A stretch of 64,000 nucleotides of DNA from NCBI GenBank assembly GCA_003439945.1, contig QVRM01004782.1, positions 30,632 to 94,631 on the forward strand, in the 5' to 3' direction. The notes under the pieces are model-generated. The model ran no database searches, was not told the DNA's origin, and worked only from the letters and a program-made list of their open reading frames with translations. This document shows positions 34,681 to 47,150 of this stretch, one piece after another. The position numbers and the translations under genes were made by a program. The stretch comes from Dermanyssus gallinae (lineage: Eukaryota > Arthropoda > Arachnida > Mesostigmata > Dermanyssidae). Within the stretch, counting starts at the first letter, position 1. Every line of letters starts with the position of its first letter.

Positions 34681-35092
34681 GTGCTGCCGTTCCTTCCCTC
34701 TACCCTTTTTCTGAGACCAAGATGTGAGCCACTACCTCTCTCAGGTAGAGGCGAACATAATGGCATAATGGCCGTCCGCTCTCATTTATCCTTTCAGACA
34801 GCCATAGTTGCTTTTGTGAAAGCTGCGCAGTAAAAGGGGTCGACTAGGTTCTGTGCTTCTTTTCGCTTGCCAGCGGATCCCAGGGAACATTCTAGCATGA
34901 ACTAGGGCGGCCAACGACGAAGTGGTGCGGTACTCCCGACTCACCTTTATTGCCATTATTTTTTTGTTGTTTATTTAAAATGCACCCTTTTTGGGTATGT
35001 AAATACGAACATGGTATATATAACAAACATGGTAAAATTAGTTATAAGCGTTCTCGCTCAAGCTGAGAAAGCGACACGGATTCCGTGTTATG

Positions 35093-36202
35093 TTATGTCA
35101 GCATGTTACAATCAGGTAGGTGGTAGAGGGGACATGGGCCGCCACAACGACGGCATCTGCAGTCCTCCTTGGGTTCATGAAACCCAGCAGACCGGCATAG
35201 TAGATGAAGAAATCCGTGAACACTGTAGCGAGTAGTGAGGTGACGACATGGCCGGAGAGCGTCCTTCCAGGCCTGGTTAGTCATAGCTGGTGATAGATAA
35301 AACTCTCTGGGAATTAGAGACACTTTTTGAGAATACTCATGCCGAAACGTTTTCAGAGCGACTGTCTGCGGCAAATTAAAGCGATCTACGAGTTCATCAA
35401 TAAATGATACTGAACCCGCGAGCATGTACAATAATCTGTTGCGCGAATTTGACGGAAGGCCAAGTACTCGCTTCAAGAAGGCTGGTTTCACCCTATCCAA
35501 CTGCCATAACTGCGAAGTGCTAAGATGTTTCCATGTCACTTGAATTCCGTAAGCAGCTACGGATGCCACTTTGAGCGTAAATAATGTCATGGCCGTTTGG
35601 ACGGACAACTGCGTTGGGTTTCTGATACCCGCTGCCGCGATAAGTGCTTTTCTACAACGCTCAGTTACATGCTGTGAAAAAGTTGTACCTCGAGACGAGA
35701 AAATTACCCCGAGATAGCAAAAGGTCTCTACAAACTGCACTTGCTCACCGTGAAATCGCAGTTTATCTGCGCGGGCTCGTTGCCCGCCACGCCGAAACTT
35801 AACAGCCTTGGTTTTTGACACGTTTACTATGAGGCCATTCTGCGAGAAATATTCATCCAGTGTGCAAAGAGCAGCCTGCAGGTCAGTACGGATTCTGCTG
35901 AATATTACCAGATCATCTGCGTAGAGCAGGGTGATGACCGTTGAGTGCCGCTCTTTCATGATGCGTGGCAGATCACTGAGTAACGTTAATGGGCTGAGAT
36001 TGTCGCCTTGCGGATACCCAGTCGTCTGATCAAACGTGTTATGCTCGCACACACCATCATCGAGGATTATTTGGTTAGCCCTTAGAAGTGCGAAGAGTAG
36101 AGTGAGCATTCGCGGTCCGACTCCGGCCTGTCCCAACTTCTTTAAGTCAATGTTACGGCGTGCGGTGTCGAAGGCAGAATTTAAATCAATAAAAAACCGC
36201 AA
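35093..36202 (-). pseudogene. LINE family 1 RT palm, thumb and C-terminal zinc knuckle
   Basis: 369 residues. Residues 1-11 MRFFIDLNSAF contain the first catalytic Asp motif (F-I-D-L-N-S-A-F-D-T). TTGYPQGDNLSPL near residue 65 is the GxPQGD turn. LLYADDLVIF near residue 95 has the intact YADD catalytic pair. FVETFCYLGVIF follows, then the thumb LDRVKPAFLKRVLGL. The end has C-x2-C-x7-H-x3-C (CRRCGGPCPLYHLPDC), also kept in copy F at 63 kb. The protein would copy LINE RNA at the nicked target. It is separated from its own N-terminal fingers by a single frameshift at a run of six T (about 36188-36195), overlapping the upstream frame by 17 bp. That shift may be a real mutation or a sequencing error. 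Damaged, but close to coding. Confidence 0.88.
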
Positions 36203-37130
36203 ACAACGGGAGTTTTTTCCGGTTTAATGAGATTGTGATCTGCTCGAGAAGTACTTCGCAGGCTGAGATAGTGGAACGCCCGGTCCTGAAGCCATGCTGC
36301 TCATCTGGAAGAAACCCCAGTGCTGTCAGAAAATCCGTGAGACGTCTTGTCAGTATGCTTGAGAGTAGTTTGTAGACACAACTTCGTTTTGATATCGGCC
36401 GCCACGCAGCAGGGTCCGAAGGATCTCCTTTTCCTTTTGGAATTACTTTAAGAAGACATTCATACCACTTGGCTGGCAGAGCGCCCTCAGAGAGGCATCT
36501 GTTAAAAAGGGACTGCCATATAGGCACGAGGAGATGTCCCTGCCGAAGGTGTTCATTCCTTACAAGATCTGGCCCGAATGCTTTGTTATTTCGTATACGA
36601 GCGAGGGCAACATTGACTTCGTCTAGACTAAACGGTTCATCAAGAGCCTCAGAGAAAAATCTCTCGGGAGTTTCGAGCTCGTACGAAATAGGAATCTCGA
36701 GAGGTACCGTATCCGCGTGGGTGAAAGCTGCTTGAAAGTGGCCCAAGAGTTTTTCACATGGGATTGGACAGCTCGTAAAGTTGTGAGGCTGTCGTATAAT
36801 GAGGTGGGGTTCTTGTTGTGCTTTTAGTATGAGGAGGCGTTCTTGATGGTCAGCAAATGACCGCCTCTTGAGGTCTTGAAGCTTCCGATAATGTTGTCGT
36901 GTGATTGAGTAAATAGCCGCCGCAGCTGGGTCATATGACGATTGGTGGAGGGCTCTAAGTAGAATTTGCCTCAGCGCAAAGCAATCGCTGTCGTACCAGC
37001 GTGGAGAGCGCCGCATATTTGGAAGTGATTTAGAAGCTGAGTTTATAAGGACGCTGGTGACTATGGCCTCATCAAGGGGGCCGTGCTGTAGCCTGTCCGG
37101 GTTAATCCGAGAAAGCAGCGAAATAACCAT
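36186..37130 (-). pseudogene. LINE family 1 linker and RT fingers
   Basis: 314 residues. The first part, about 150 residues, is the linker between endonuclease and reverse transcriptase (RRSPRWYDSDCF, typical of the W-[FW]-D/N-x-E/D-C region, then a Lys/Arg-rich helical stretch). The RT fingers follow: NKAFGPDLVRNEHL (the family pattern K-A-x-G-P-D-x-I-x-x-E), WYECLLKVIPKGKGDP, AAWRPISKRSCVYKLLSSIL and GFLPDEQHGFRTGRSTISAC. These are standard LINE motifs in the right order. It ends by frameshift into the palm frame. Upstream, stops and shifts between 37130 and 37185 separate it from the endonuclease frame. Confidence 0.88.
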
Positions 37131-37184
37131 GTTGTTATCAAGGCGCTTCCCTACGCCGGTGCGTCATTTATTAGCACTAATCGA

Positions 37185-37781
37185 TTAAATAGAGAGCTTG
37201 AGAACTACGGGGATATGTTTCTTAATCCCCGTCAGTAAGACGTGGAAAGCCGACCCTTCATATGTCACACAATTTGGTGGGGCTGAAGTTGCAAAAATGT
37301 CGATTGTTGAGCATCCCGTTCTTCCCATAGAGCCAACCCGTTGCAGGTTGGCATCGGCATAATAAGTGGGGGTGCCCCTATCGGTACACACCCACAAGCC
37401 GTATGCATCGAGTGACTCTAACAGAGCGGTAGTCCGTTCACTCGGAGGGTCTTGCTCCAGCCGACAATTGAGGTCCCCAGCTAGCAGTATTGCCTGACCA
37501 ACGTCAACGAAGCTCATAGCAATGCTAATCTTCTCCAGTAATTGGTCTGTACTGTCACCGCTTCCCGAGCTAGCACTGTTGTACATGGCAATCAACAAAA
37601 GTGTGGATGACGAAAGGACTACAACATTATTCTCTGAGTAGTGCAGGTTCATGTTTCCAAGGCGAGGACCAGTAAGAACAGATACCCCACCGTTTATGGC
37701 CATTGTACTTCTGATCGAGCAGAGTTTGTGCCGGTTTTTGGCTGTCCGAGGCGTCATATCGGCCCAGACTGGAGGATACAT
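37185..37781 (-). pseudogene. LINE family 1 APE-type endonuclease (5'-truncated)
   Basis: 198 residues. After INGGVSVLTGPRLGNMNLHY (like the G-G-V-A-V-L strand of these nucleases) comes ILLAGDLNCRLEQDP, holding the catalytic G-D-x-N motif. CSTIDIFATSAPP matches the T-x-I-D-x-x-x-x-S strand, and the final KKHIPVVLKL matches the (D/S)-H-x-P-V histidine motif. Such enzymes nick the target DNA to prime reverse transcription. The N-terminal N and E motifs are not visible, consistent with 5' truncation near 37850. The frame ends at a stop at 37185. Confidence 0.82.
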
Positions 37782-37850
37782 AGTGCGATAGATTGTGTTA
37801 CCGTTTTCAGGAGCCTTCCCTTGGCACTCCCCCCTCTCTAAGCATCCGTC

Positions 37851-38896
37851 AAGCGGGATTTCGAAATACCTGCTGAACCTTTCTCGAGAGATTCCTCGTT
37901 TCCTCTTTCTGCCAGTGAGGTAGGGTGCCTAAGATCGTTTGCCTCTATGCTATTGCCGTGTCTAGCGCTACGTTGGCTGCCCCCTCCAGGGCTCCTTCCT
38001 GCCGGGCTGTTACCACAAGACCCGCAGATAATAATTCGAGACCCAGATAAGTCCGTTAAGCCCAAAGGCATTCCTCGCTAAGTACGGAGCACGGGAAAGG
38101 GTGTTTACCCTAGGCCCCCTAACGAACCCCTAGACAGAAAACTGCTTGCGCATTGTTGAGTTTGCTCTGACAGAGACATCTACATTTTGGTTAGACCCGA
38201 TGCCGCGTAGACAAAATGGTACCGGTACCACAAGGTTTACTGTATTTGTGTTTTAACCGTTCAGCCATAAACTATAACGCAGCTCGATTAACCTAACCTT
38301 GCTGCTTAAAATACGAGGACAAGGACACGTCGCAAAGGGCTTAATGTTAGGCACTATATATGTAACAGAGATGTTCTATAACGACTATAATGTTCTATAA
38401 TGCTATAACGACGCAGTGCGCAGCAGTCACAATTCTTCGAGAAAGCCGCAAACGAAATGACCAGTAATATTAAAATACTGAAAATATCCGCAGAGTCCCT
38501 AGAGCATTTGATCTCACAATCCAATTCGCGGCCAAAAATAACTTAGAAGTCTTACTACTCTCCGAGCCAACTAGAATACAGCTTTTTCAACCAGGACCCC
38601 ACGCTAGCAACAAGTTTGGCCGAAGCATTCCCCACAAGATCATGTTCCACCTCAATGGAGCAAAGCACGCACTTCTCTTCTATTACTTCTCCGAGTTCGT
38701 TATCTACTCACTGTGTACCTTACTGAACTCCACCTTATAGGAATACGAAGACGTCCTTGAAAAACTCGAAAAAGGTTTAGTGGGGTGTGTCCGGTACTAT
38801 ATAAATAATCCAAAATTAGACATAAACAATTGGGCCGTTTCTTGTCCCTTGCACGGTTCTTAAATGTTATGATGGCTTGGTGAAAGTCTTTACACG

Positions 38897-38936
<40 letters not shown>

Positions 38937-39240
38937 CCTGTTTAAGAGTCGTATCTATTATTGTAAAGAAAGATGTATATGCATGCAAAATTTCATGACG
39001 TTGATGACATTTGATAGAAGCAGGTGGTAACGTAATTTTAGAGCATGCGCTTAACAGCTAAAATCAGTTTAATTAAATGTTGCTAGTATTTGCCTTTTTG
39101 GTATACAAAAACACGTTCACAACCGCTAATTAATTCCGAGTAAACTAACGCAAAATTGTACGAGAAATATTACATTGACACCTCAAATTGTTTGATTTAG
39201 TGTAAAATACGTGCAGTACATCCACACGCTTATAATGGCG
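37851..39240. other. Unannotated stretch
   Basis: A 77-residue minus frame (37838-38071; Gly/Ser/Arg-rich, with ICGSCG) directly upstream of the LINE is unassigned. An (AT)n tract lies at 38899-38936. Nothing else was recognised. Confidence 0.4.
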
Positions 39241-41613
39241 TCAAGAAGCTGTCTCTGATTGCTTCATAAAATTCATAGTCGTCGTCTTACTAGATAAAAT
39301 AATTAAATAAAACTTTTTTTTAATTTGCTGCCGCTTGATTGACTTGGGATGGCGTGTCGGCTGAGTTTTGCTGCGGTTTGCATCAATGCAAACAGATTTG
39401 CTCGTCATTTTCAGCCTTACACTTACAATCCGCTCTTGTAACAGCAGCAGCAGCGGGCCCAGAAGTCGTTGCAGTTGTAGTAGTCGCTGTAACGTAAGTG
39501 CAGTATCGCGAAGTCGCAATACTGGCTACTTCAGCAGTTTTTAGCAGGGCGCACCATCACCATCGCGGCCACAGAAGATGTGCCCCCCAACTGGTGCGCG
39601 TAGCCAATTTGCCGTAGAGAACGCGTTATGTATGCACCGAAACGTATGTAGCACCACTGTCCCATGAGGGCGGGATTGCCAGACGTTCCGAAACGCGGGC
39701 ACGCAAGAACACATACGCGCTGTTATCCCGTTTCGGCATTCCTCTCAGTCCCATCTTCTCCCCTTAAAAAGAGACCGCGTTCGGAGGAAGAAGAAAGAGA
39801 GGAGCATTATCGCAAAAAGCGCAAGGAAAATCTGCCTTCCGCACGCCGGTCAGCAATTGTCTAACCACGAACGACCAGAGCTGCAGCCGCTGATCGAGCC
39901 ACTGCCTCTGTCGGCGGCGTCACGTATTTCATAGCTTATTTCAATTTTATAAAAAAAAAGGGTTTTCTGCTACCAGTGACGACGTGAACAACGCGTAGTA
40001 GTACTTACATTACGTAGCTACAATAGCTATCGTGACCATTCGACTGGTATCTTCATCACTAACTACTATTATTCTAATTGCTATAATTATAGACATTGGC
40101 TAGTAAACGGATGAATGAATAAAGTAACTATTACTATATTTGCTATAATTATAGACAATGTGAACGGATCATATCGGCTTGTTGTACGCGCGTTCCTCTG
40201 CATAGATGGAGCAATGAATGTAAACCCATTATTTGGTAATGTAGTACGCAATTTTGTCAGGCCGAACACTCACTAATGGCAACCTGTTTTTCTCCGAATG
40301 GGGCAAATTGCGCAACGGCTTGGTAATGCTACCTTGATGCATTTTTTAATGTCCTGCGAACATGACTCGAATAAGCCCGGACGGCAATTCATTGCTGGTT
40401 TGGTGCTGGACGATTTGGCTTTCAAGAAGCATGAGAGGTTAGTATTGAGATAATAAACCCGGTACAGATCTGCCGGGTGAACAGATACAGAGCCTAAGCA
40501 AAACCCCGCTCAGAAGAATATTTGCATTTCACGTATGTCTGGCGCCTCATCATTGTCACCGCTTTCACAACGCGAGCGGGGAATTTATCAGTACTGTAGT
40601 GTACTGTCAGAGTATCCCTTGGCTTCTTAATTTATTAGATAACATATAAGACAGCCGGTGTGTAAACCGTGTCGTTTTTCGTGCTATTGCTGTTCAAATT
40701 CAGGGATCATATATAATAGTTCGCCTGGTATTCCGGTTGGGCGGGCTATAACCTAGGCAAGAGCCTATTTTATCGTTTATCCGACCTGGCGCTCTCCCTC
40801 CAGTTGCCTCGAAGAATTTCAGCATACTTTTGCACATTTAAAGATGCAGTATAAGGTTTCATTTATCACGTAAGCTGGGGTTAAATATTTGTCCTTAAGA
40901 AACATGTGCTTATATATCCCCGCCGCCCACGCTGCTAGCGCAAGGTCACAAGCCGTAGTTGGATAGTTTCGTAATTGAGCTTAGTGCCCTTTAGCAACGT
41001 TTCCTCGGTATCATACAATACTAGTAAAGTACATTTATAATATAATAATATAGTATTGGAAACGGTTAATGCTTGTATATCCTAAATGGTTGCAATGTTT
41101 TCTTTTATAGGACTATTTTAAAAACATACTCCTAAACAGCCAGAACAGACATCAATTTGATGCTACAGCAAGATTTCAGAAGATGTTTCAATGCGTTGTT
41201 TATTTTGCATATTGTTGTGTTGCAAGCCTGGAGAAGGACAGAACAGTCATCGCCACAATTTGTGCCGTAGCTCAGTTATGTCTGCAGTCGGCGATCGATT
41301 ATCGCTCTTTTAAGTGGCGTCTTTTACACTATTTGCTCACAGCTGTTTGCTTCAAGCTGGCCATTAACAGCCACAATTGGACGATAAGAGTCTGCGTTAC
41401 TATGCATTTCTGCCACTCAAAGTACTTACTGCACGTTGTTTGCGCTCTGGACGCATCTTTATTAAGCGTTACATTCATTCTAGATGCTCTCACATGAGCA
41501 GGTGAATTGGCTATACCGGAACTGCAAAACACTCCTTGAACGTTCTATTGCAACTCTGAATAATAGCGCACCTTCAAGCATGACGCTGTTAGACGCATTA
41601 ACTTTTCATTTCG

Positions 41614-41617
<4 letters not shown>
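39241..41617. other. Unannotated stretch
   Basis: A small GC-richer patch (39420-39930) contains CAG triplets. The open frame at 41183-41497 (+, 104 residues, Cys/Leu-rich) has no recognised domain. No repeat family was seen. Confidence 0.4.

Positions 41618-41651
<34 letters not shown>
41618..41651. repeat. (AT)n microsatellite
   Basis: About 17 AT dinucleotides. Confidence 0.95.
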
Positions 41652-41654
<3 letters not shown>

Positions 41655-41935
41655 TAGCACTTTGAAGTAAACGATTGTCTTTACGCGAACGTGTAGTCAC
41701 AGGTTTTCTCATCCAGGATTAACCTAACTTAACAATGTGCCCAAAGAGATTTGCATGCATATCATTGTTGATTTGTTAGTCTCTGTCAACCAAAATCAGC
41801 TGACCTACACGATCAACACCTGCACTGACCCTCGAAGGGGTAAGTGAATCCGTTACAGTGGCGTCTCAAACAAGCAGACCGCCAGGTCTCTTTTTGTCGT
41901 CCCGGAATAATACCGGGGTGACTGAAACATTGGAT

Positions 41936-42290
41936 CTAACAAGAAACAGGTCTCATAGGACTGCCTATGGAGAAGTCCAGTTTATTTTCCCGGCCAGCTA
42001 ATGCTTTTGCAATCGTCCGGCAACAAAGGTACACCCAGCAGCTGATGATCTTGCGGACAGTCGGGATACATGCTATAGTCATGTATGGTTGGGAGGCCTC
42101 CGCCATGAGCTCCGTCATACCAGACATTAAGAGCAAACTGCAGTGAATCAATCAATTCCTTAATACACAAAGAGTAAAAGTGAGGACCCAGGAGGTCACC
42201 CTGCTGAAGGCCTGTCTGCGACAATTGAGCGTTATGGGGTTGACGGGGGTTTGGAGCGGAGAACTTCCATATTTTCGTTAACTGACGACA
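41936..42290 (-). mobile_element. LINE family 2: reverse transcriptase palm fragment
   Basis: A minus-strand frame reads KIWKFSAPN, then SQTGLQQGDLLGPHFYSLCI. The second is the G-x-QQGD-P-LGP-x-x-F-S-L turn of one group of LINE RTs. It is followed by LNVWYDGAHGGG, which corresponds to the catalytic V-W-Y-L-D-D-G-T-x-GG. Two residues are missing, so the Asp pair is broken. After a gap of some 40 residues relative to the family, HQLLGVPLLPD corresponds to the ELLG-x-PL motif. This is the same protein type as the C-terminal fragment at 8.7-9.1 kb, but opposite in strand. Confidence 0.72.
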
Positions 42291-45200
42291 GCGTTTTGTG
42301 GAAGCTCACGTACTTACCAGCGCCGCGGATTTTGCATTTCGACAACCAGACCGTCACGCGTCTGGAAAGGTCTTTGTCGATTTAAGCCACCTCTCAGGAT
42401 CTTGATCCTTCGTTCGTCAGGTCGATGATCCTCCATCCTGTTGAAAATTTGCATAAATGATATCTTACAAAAACAGACAGGTACTGAGTATCCTTCCTAG
42501 CTTAAGGAAGTCGCAGTACCACAGAAGAGTGTAAACTCCGACGAGTAGAGAGTCAACGTAATTTCCTTGGACGGCTCATCGGCTGAATCGGCGTGTCTGG
42601 AACATACATGCCTGGCAAGAGCCTCCTTGTGAAGACTTTTGTAGGAGTACATACAACCCTGTTTGGGTCACCCAACACTAGTGGAGTATGTGCGGCATTA
42701 CTTCTGTATGAGTTGTGTTGTCTGGCATTACCTGCCAGCTTACCTGCAATCCGAGGGAGAGGCAAGAAAAGCGGCCTCAGGGCCTTTGCAATCTTCCTCA
42801 AGGTTAGGATTGCAGGAATCATAACCACAATTAGGACCAATACCCCCCTAATATAACTAGCGATTTCTGTTAAGGCGCCTCCAACCTCTCTGCGCGACCC
42901 TTTATTACCGATATTTCTTTTATTGGTAAGTTCAAAAACGTTCTGCGGCCGTCCTTAACCGCTCCTGCGTGGGTTGGGCTTGCTTGCTTCCGTTTGGGCT
43001 TGGGTAAAGGCTTTGGGCTAGAACGGAGTGGCTGCTAGGAGGCCCTTTATTGCGTGGTAGATATGACTCTAAGAACGGGGAAGCAAGAAGCTAAAAATAG
43101 AAAACCCTATAATTGTTGGAACAATTAGATTGCACGTTTTCTACAATAGAAGCTGTGACAGCGCGCCCGTCTGTCACGACTACCGAATCGCTGCAGACGG
43201 ATGCTATGCCTTAGTTTGTTGAAGAACTCTCGCCTCCATGGCAATCCTCTCCCACTGTTGACACGCAATCACGCAGCGCGATAGTAGTCGCCACAGACTA
43301 CGCAATTGCTGAGTTGCCATTCATGACAACTCAGCAATTACGTTTATTTATCGCACAGGCGCAGTAACGACATCAGTGAAGCCACACCTGCTCGACAAAT
43401 AGTGTGTTTGTTTTGACAAAGAACGTGCGGAACGTCATTAGCGTCTTATTATTAAGTGACGCAAAGCAGGAAGGCAATTAGAGCTGAACGGTGGCGTGAG
43501 GTAAGGCCCAAGCTTGAGGCAAAGCTTGCAAATTGGCCTAATTTAGCCGAGAGACATAGATAGTTTGGCGCTTGCACACTGGCACTTTTGTTTCCAAACT
43601 GACGGCGAACTCCTCTACACAGTTGCATACGCCCATAATTGAATGACCCACTTTTATGAAGTATCACGTTATATAAAACACCGCGTAACAAATATTTTAG
43701 TGTAACAGAAATTCATTGTTGCTGATATATAATGACGTAAGTATGTGGCACAACTTGTGCATTGTTGCAGTTTGTGTACTACGAAAAGAAGACATTACTA
43801 AGCGTCGAATAAGTGAGCAACATTTGGATTTGCATGCGCCCATTGAACCATTCACCACGTGAACAACGCCCTTATAAGTTTAAATCGTGCCGAGGTCTGT
43901 CGAGCGATGGGTTGTTCAACCTTTTGGTTATTGGAGAGTACACACTAAAAAGTAGCATGCCACATCTCTGACATGTTATACTTTTTGAAAAGTGAGTCTA
44001 TACTAGGAAGAACGTCAGCTGTCACGCTTTGAAGGCGCTTCAACCAGAGACGCCTCAGAAACGAGTTTTGCATGCCAACCACTCATGTATTATATTTAGC
44101 CCGATGGACCTCCCAGACTGGAAAGTAATATGTGAGTAAAACTCATATGTAAAGTACGAATCCTACCGGCCTGGCGACGCGCACGTTTTTGTTATAGGTT
44201 AAATCCTTTAAATGCCCACTATTCAGCCAGGCCTACAGAAAACGTATTGCGTTAGGTTGTTTTGACATGTAGTTACTAGTTCCTGAACCTTATTTGTTTG
44301 TACCTTGTCATTTGTTTATTCAGGCCATATGATCTGCTGTTTAGGCTCCCGCACCCCTTACATGGTTAGCTGTCTATAACCTTCGTACTATTCATTGTCT
44401 TCACGATATATATGAAGTACGCATGCCGTAGTTGCTGTCAGGGTTATGTCCACGGCCGCATATTTCACAGCGTCTGTTGGCTGCTGTCCTGCCTAACAGA
44501 CACAACGAAACGCGACCCGAAACGACTGGTAATAAAGCTGGTGCTATTTATATTTAGTGATGTTATTATAGTCACTATTGTCGTTGCTGCTATTTTACTT
44601 ATTTTACTGTAAACATTGTTCTCATTGTTGCTATTGCTGGTAATAATACCTTTTTAATGCTGCTGTTGTTGATATTTTCATAGCTGTTGCCTGGATTATT
44701 ATTAGGTATCTAAATGCGGGACGATCGAAGCTATCCCGTCAAGCGACAACTCTGAAGGACGGTCGGAAACGCAATTTGTTTCGCTCCCGCTCGCGTTCCG
44801 CTCGCAATGGCGATACCTTCATACCGCGTATGGCCCCCCTGCTTTCCAACGGCTTCACCCGTGTCGGTCTTTGTTGAGAGGGGCTGTTATATATCGCTCT
44901 CGTCTGCTGGTGGTTGTAATCTAGCGTGACACAGAACAGAGCGCTTCATCATGGCTTGGGGGATCTCTACGTAGTTTGACTGGCTGCTTTCCCTTTGCTC
45001 CTTTTCCCCGTCTCCCCCCCCGCTACAAAGAGTCGTACGTATAGAGGATACATTGTGTCGTACCGTCGAGTATCCGCATGGGTGCCATTTTGCTAGCGTA
45101 CGCGCTCACCCCCGGACATTCACCCCACCTGTCAGAAATTCGAGAGAGATAGAGAGAGAGGTGGAGAGCGAAAAAGGCAGAGAACTGTCTCCAGTGCATC

Positions 45201-45678
45201 ACACGTCTACTTTTGTATGGACCCTTTTACATGCAGTTCTTTGCTTGATCCTGTCGTGCTCGTATAACGTTTTGGTTAGCGCGAAACGAAACTATACTAT
45301 ATAATACGAGAGAGAGTGGGAGATGAGAGCGAGTAAGAGAAAAATAACAGGGGGGCAATTGCGTCGTTGGATGGGCCAAACGCGGCCACGGATGGCCCAA
45401 GATAGACAAAACATACCGTACTGACACCCGGTATGAGAGAAGTATAGTATTATGCATTCTAACGGGTATGCCCAAAAACACAATGTAACTATGCATACGC
45501 GTTCAAGTACGGAGCGCATCCTAAATGCATGCTATAGTTTAGTTTATGCTAGTTTACAATTTGGCGTGTCAGTGTGCAACATTGCCTTCTAATACATATG
45601 TGAACCTCTGGTACTTCATTAACAAATATGTTAGCGCACCAAATAGTTACATACTTATAGAAAGAATTGTAAACTAAA
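42291..45678. other. Unannotated stretch with one perfect hairpin
   Basis: A 13-bp perfect inverted repeat lies at 43304-43316 and 43327-43339 (AATTGCTGAGTTG, 10-nt loop). The overlapping frames at 42553-42856 and the other short frames have no recognised domain. GA-rich sequence lies near 45140-45180 and 45305-45345. Confidence 0.4.
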
Positions 45679-45790
45679 TTTGACATAGCGGTTCTAACTG
45701 TATTTATGTAATTGTTTGACATAGCGGTTTTAACTATTCTATGTAATTGTTTGACATAGCGGTTGTAACTGTATCTATGTATGTAATTGT
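45679..45790. repeat. Tandem repeat, 3 units of about 36-40 bp
   Basis: Each unit starts TTTGACATAGCGGTT and ends with ATGTAATTG, with small indels between units. Confidence 0.9.
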
Positions 45791-47150
45791 GTTAAACATC
45801 TACGTTGACTGTGCCCCCTTCTCTTTATGACAAATAAAGATGTATGTTTTATTATTTATACATGTTTTTGAATATGGTGAGAGCCATTACTTTCACTAAC
45901 ATAGCGGCGTTATCTTTAAGCTGTTGGTGCTGAGCTGTGTATGATGAAATAGTACACAAAGCTTTTTTAATATCGCGACTCCTTCGCTCCTGCTGCAAGG
46001 CTGGCTGTAATACATTGTCTAGCTGAAGATACCGAAATCCATGTCCTTGCCGTCGGTTTTGGCAGTTTTGGCGCCCTCGCAAGCGGGAACGGCGCCTCGC
46101 CTCGTAAAGCCAGCTGATTCGCCGATTCTTCTTTGATCAGCGTCTCTAGGTCCTTCTCCTCGAGTTCAAAAATCGCTATCGTAAGCTTGTCGACCTCAAA
46201 TCTCTCAAGGCTGGCTCAGCAAGTTATCGAGGAAGTGACGCATCTTTTAGTTCGAATCAACATTAAACGCACACGGCCAATATAGTCCGCCATATGCGGC
46301 ATCGAAATCCGCCTACTGAAAAATACTACAAAAAGCCAAGCACCGGTCGTTAAGATCACGAGTTAGTAGCCTACAGCGTTAGCATGCTCTATGCCCAGCG
46401 GTCGCTAGTTACGCTGGTAAGTTTTATGAAAGAAGTCGGTCTCAAGATAAATACGGGAATCGAAATAGAAATCATAAAATGCAGACACGCGGGCCGGCGA
46501 GCAGATTGAAAGAAGATCAAAGGAAGCAATTGCTGCTTAAATTATATTTAAGAGCTCGCAGATGCTTTTACTACTCAAGATAGCACTTTGCGATATAAAA
46601 ATAGCACTAGCTTAACAGGCGTTAATTACATATTCATGTACGCGCATCGCCAAAAATGTAGAACTCGTCATCTGTCTCAGATTCACACTGAAATAGATAG
46701 TTAATCATCCGTAGGACATTGATAACCTTATTAGAAAAGTTTGGGACCAAGTTATTGTCGTTCCAGTTTTTAACTGAACCCATGTTTCAATTGTGCCAGC
46801 TCTGCACGGCCTACCGTAAGGCATTGAATCATCATCGCGTTACTGTTAGAAGCCTCAAAGTTGCACCAAGTTTATGAGAGTATGGATGCATATATGTGAT
46901 GTGAGAGGTGTGTTTTACCTTGGGGTCAGCATTATTCTTACGAGCGCATGCATCTGGTCTATTTTTCCTACACGTTAAGGTCATAGAGAAATTTCATTCG
47001 CAATTTCTTTGTTGAAACATGATGTTTTGTATGGAAAAAAAAAACGGTGGCCACTTGCCGAACTTGCTCGATAAGGGCTTGTGCTAAACCGCTTATAAAG
47101 GGGGTTCTATAAATCCAGGGTTTGCGTCAATATATGAAATATTGCATATG
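45791..47150. other. Unannotated stretch
   Basis: A minus-strand protein-like trace at about 45850-46200 (AIFELEEKDLETLIKEESAN; frames shift) is not assignable. Nothing else was recognised. Confidence 0.35.

Larger units (their letters stand above)
34962..37850 (-). mobile_element. LINE family 1, copy D: the best-preserved copy
   Basis: About 2.9 kb on the minus strand. In order it has an APE-type endonuclease (37185-37850), a linker and reverse transcriptase fingers (36186-37130), RT palm and thumb, and a C-terminal zinc-knuckle-like cluster (35093-36202). After the stop at 35093 comes about 130 bp of 3' UTR with AATAAA, then an A-rich end near 34962-34975. The endonuclease start is missing, so the copy is 5'-truncated. 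An unassigned 77-residue frame (37838-38071) lies just upstream. Only a few frameshifts separate the coding blocks, so this is the youngest-looking family 1 copy here and serves as reference for the fragments at 0, 27, 30, 50 and 63 kb. Confidence 0.9.

Noticed and set aside
45679..45790. A CRISPR-like array
   Set aside because: The three units are contiguous tandem repeats without unique spacers.
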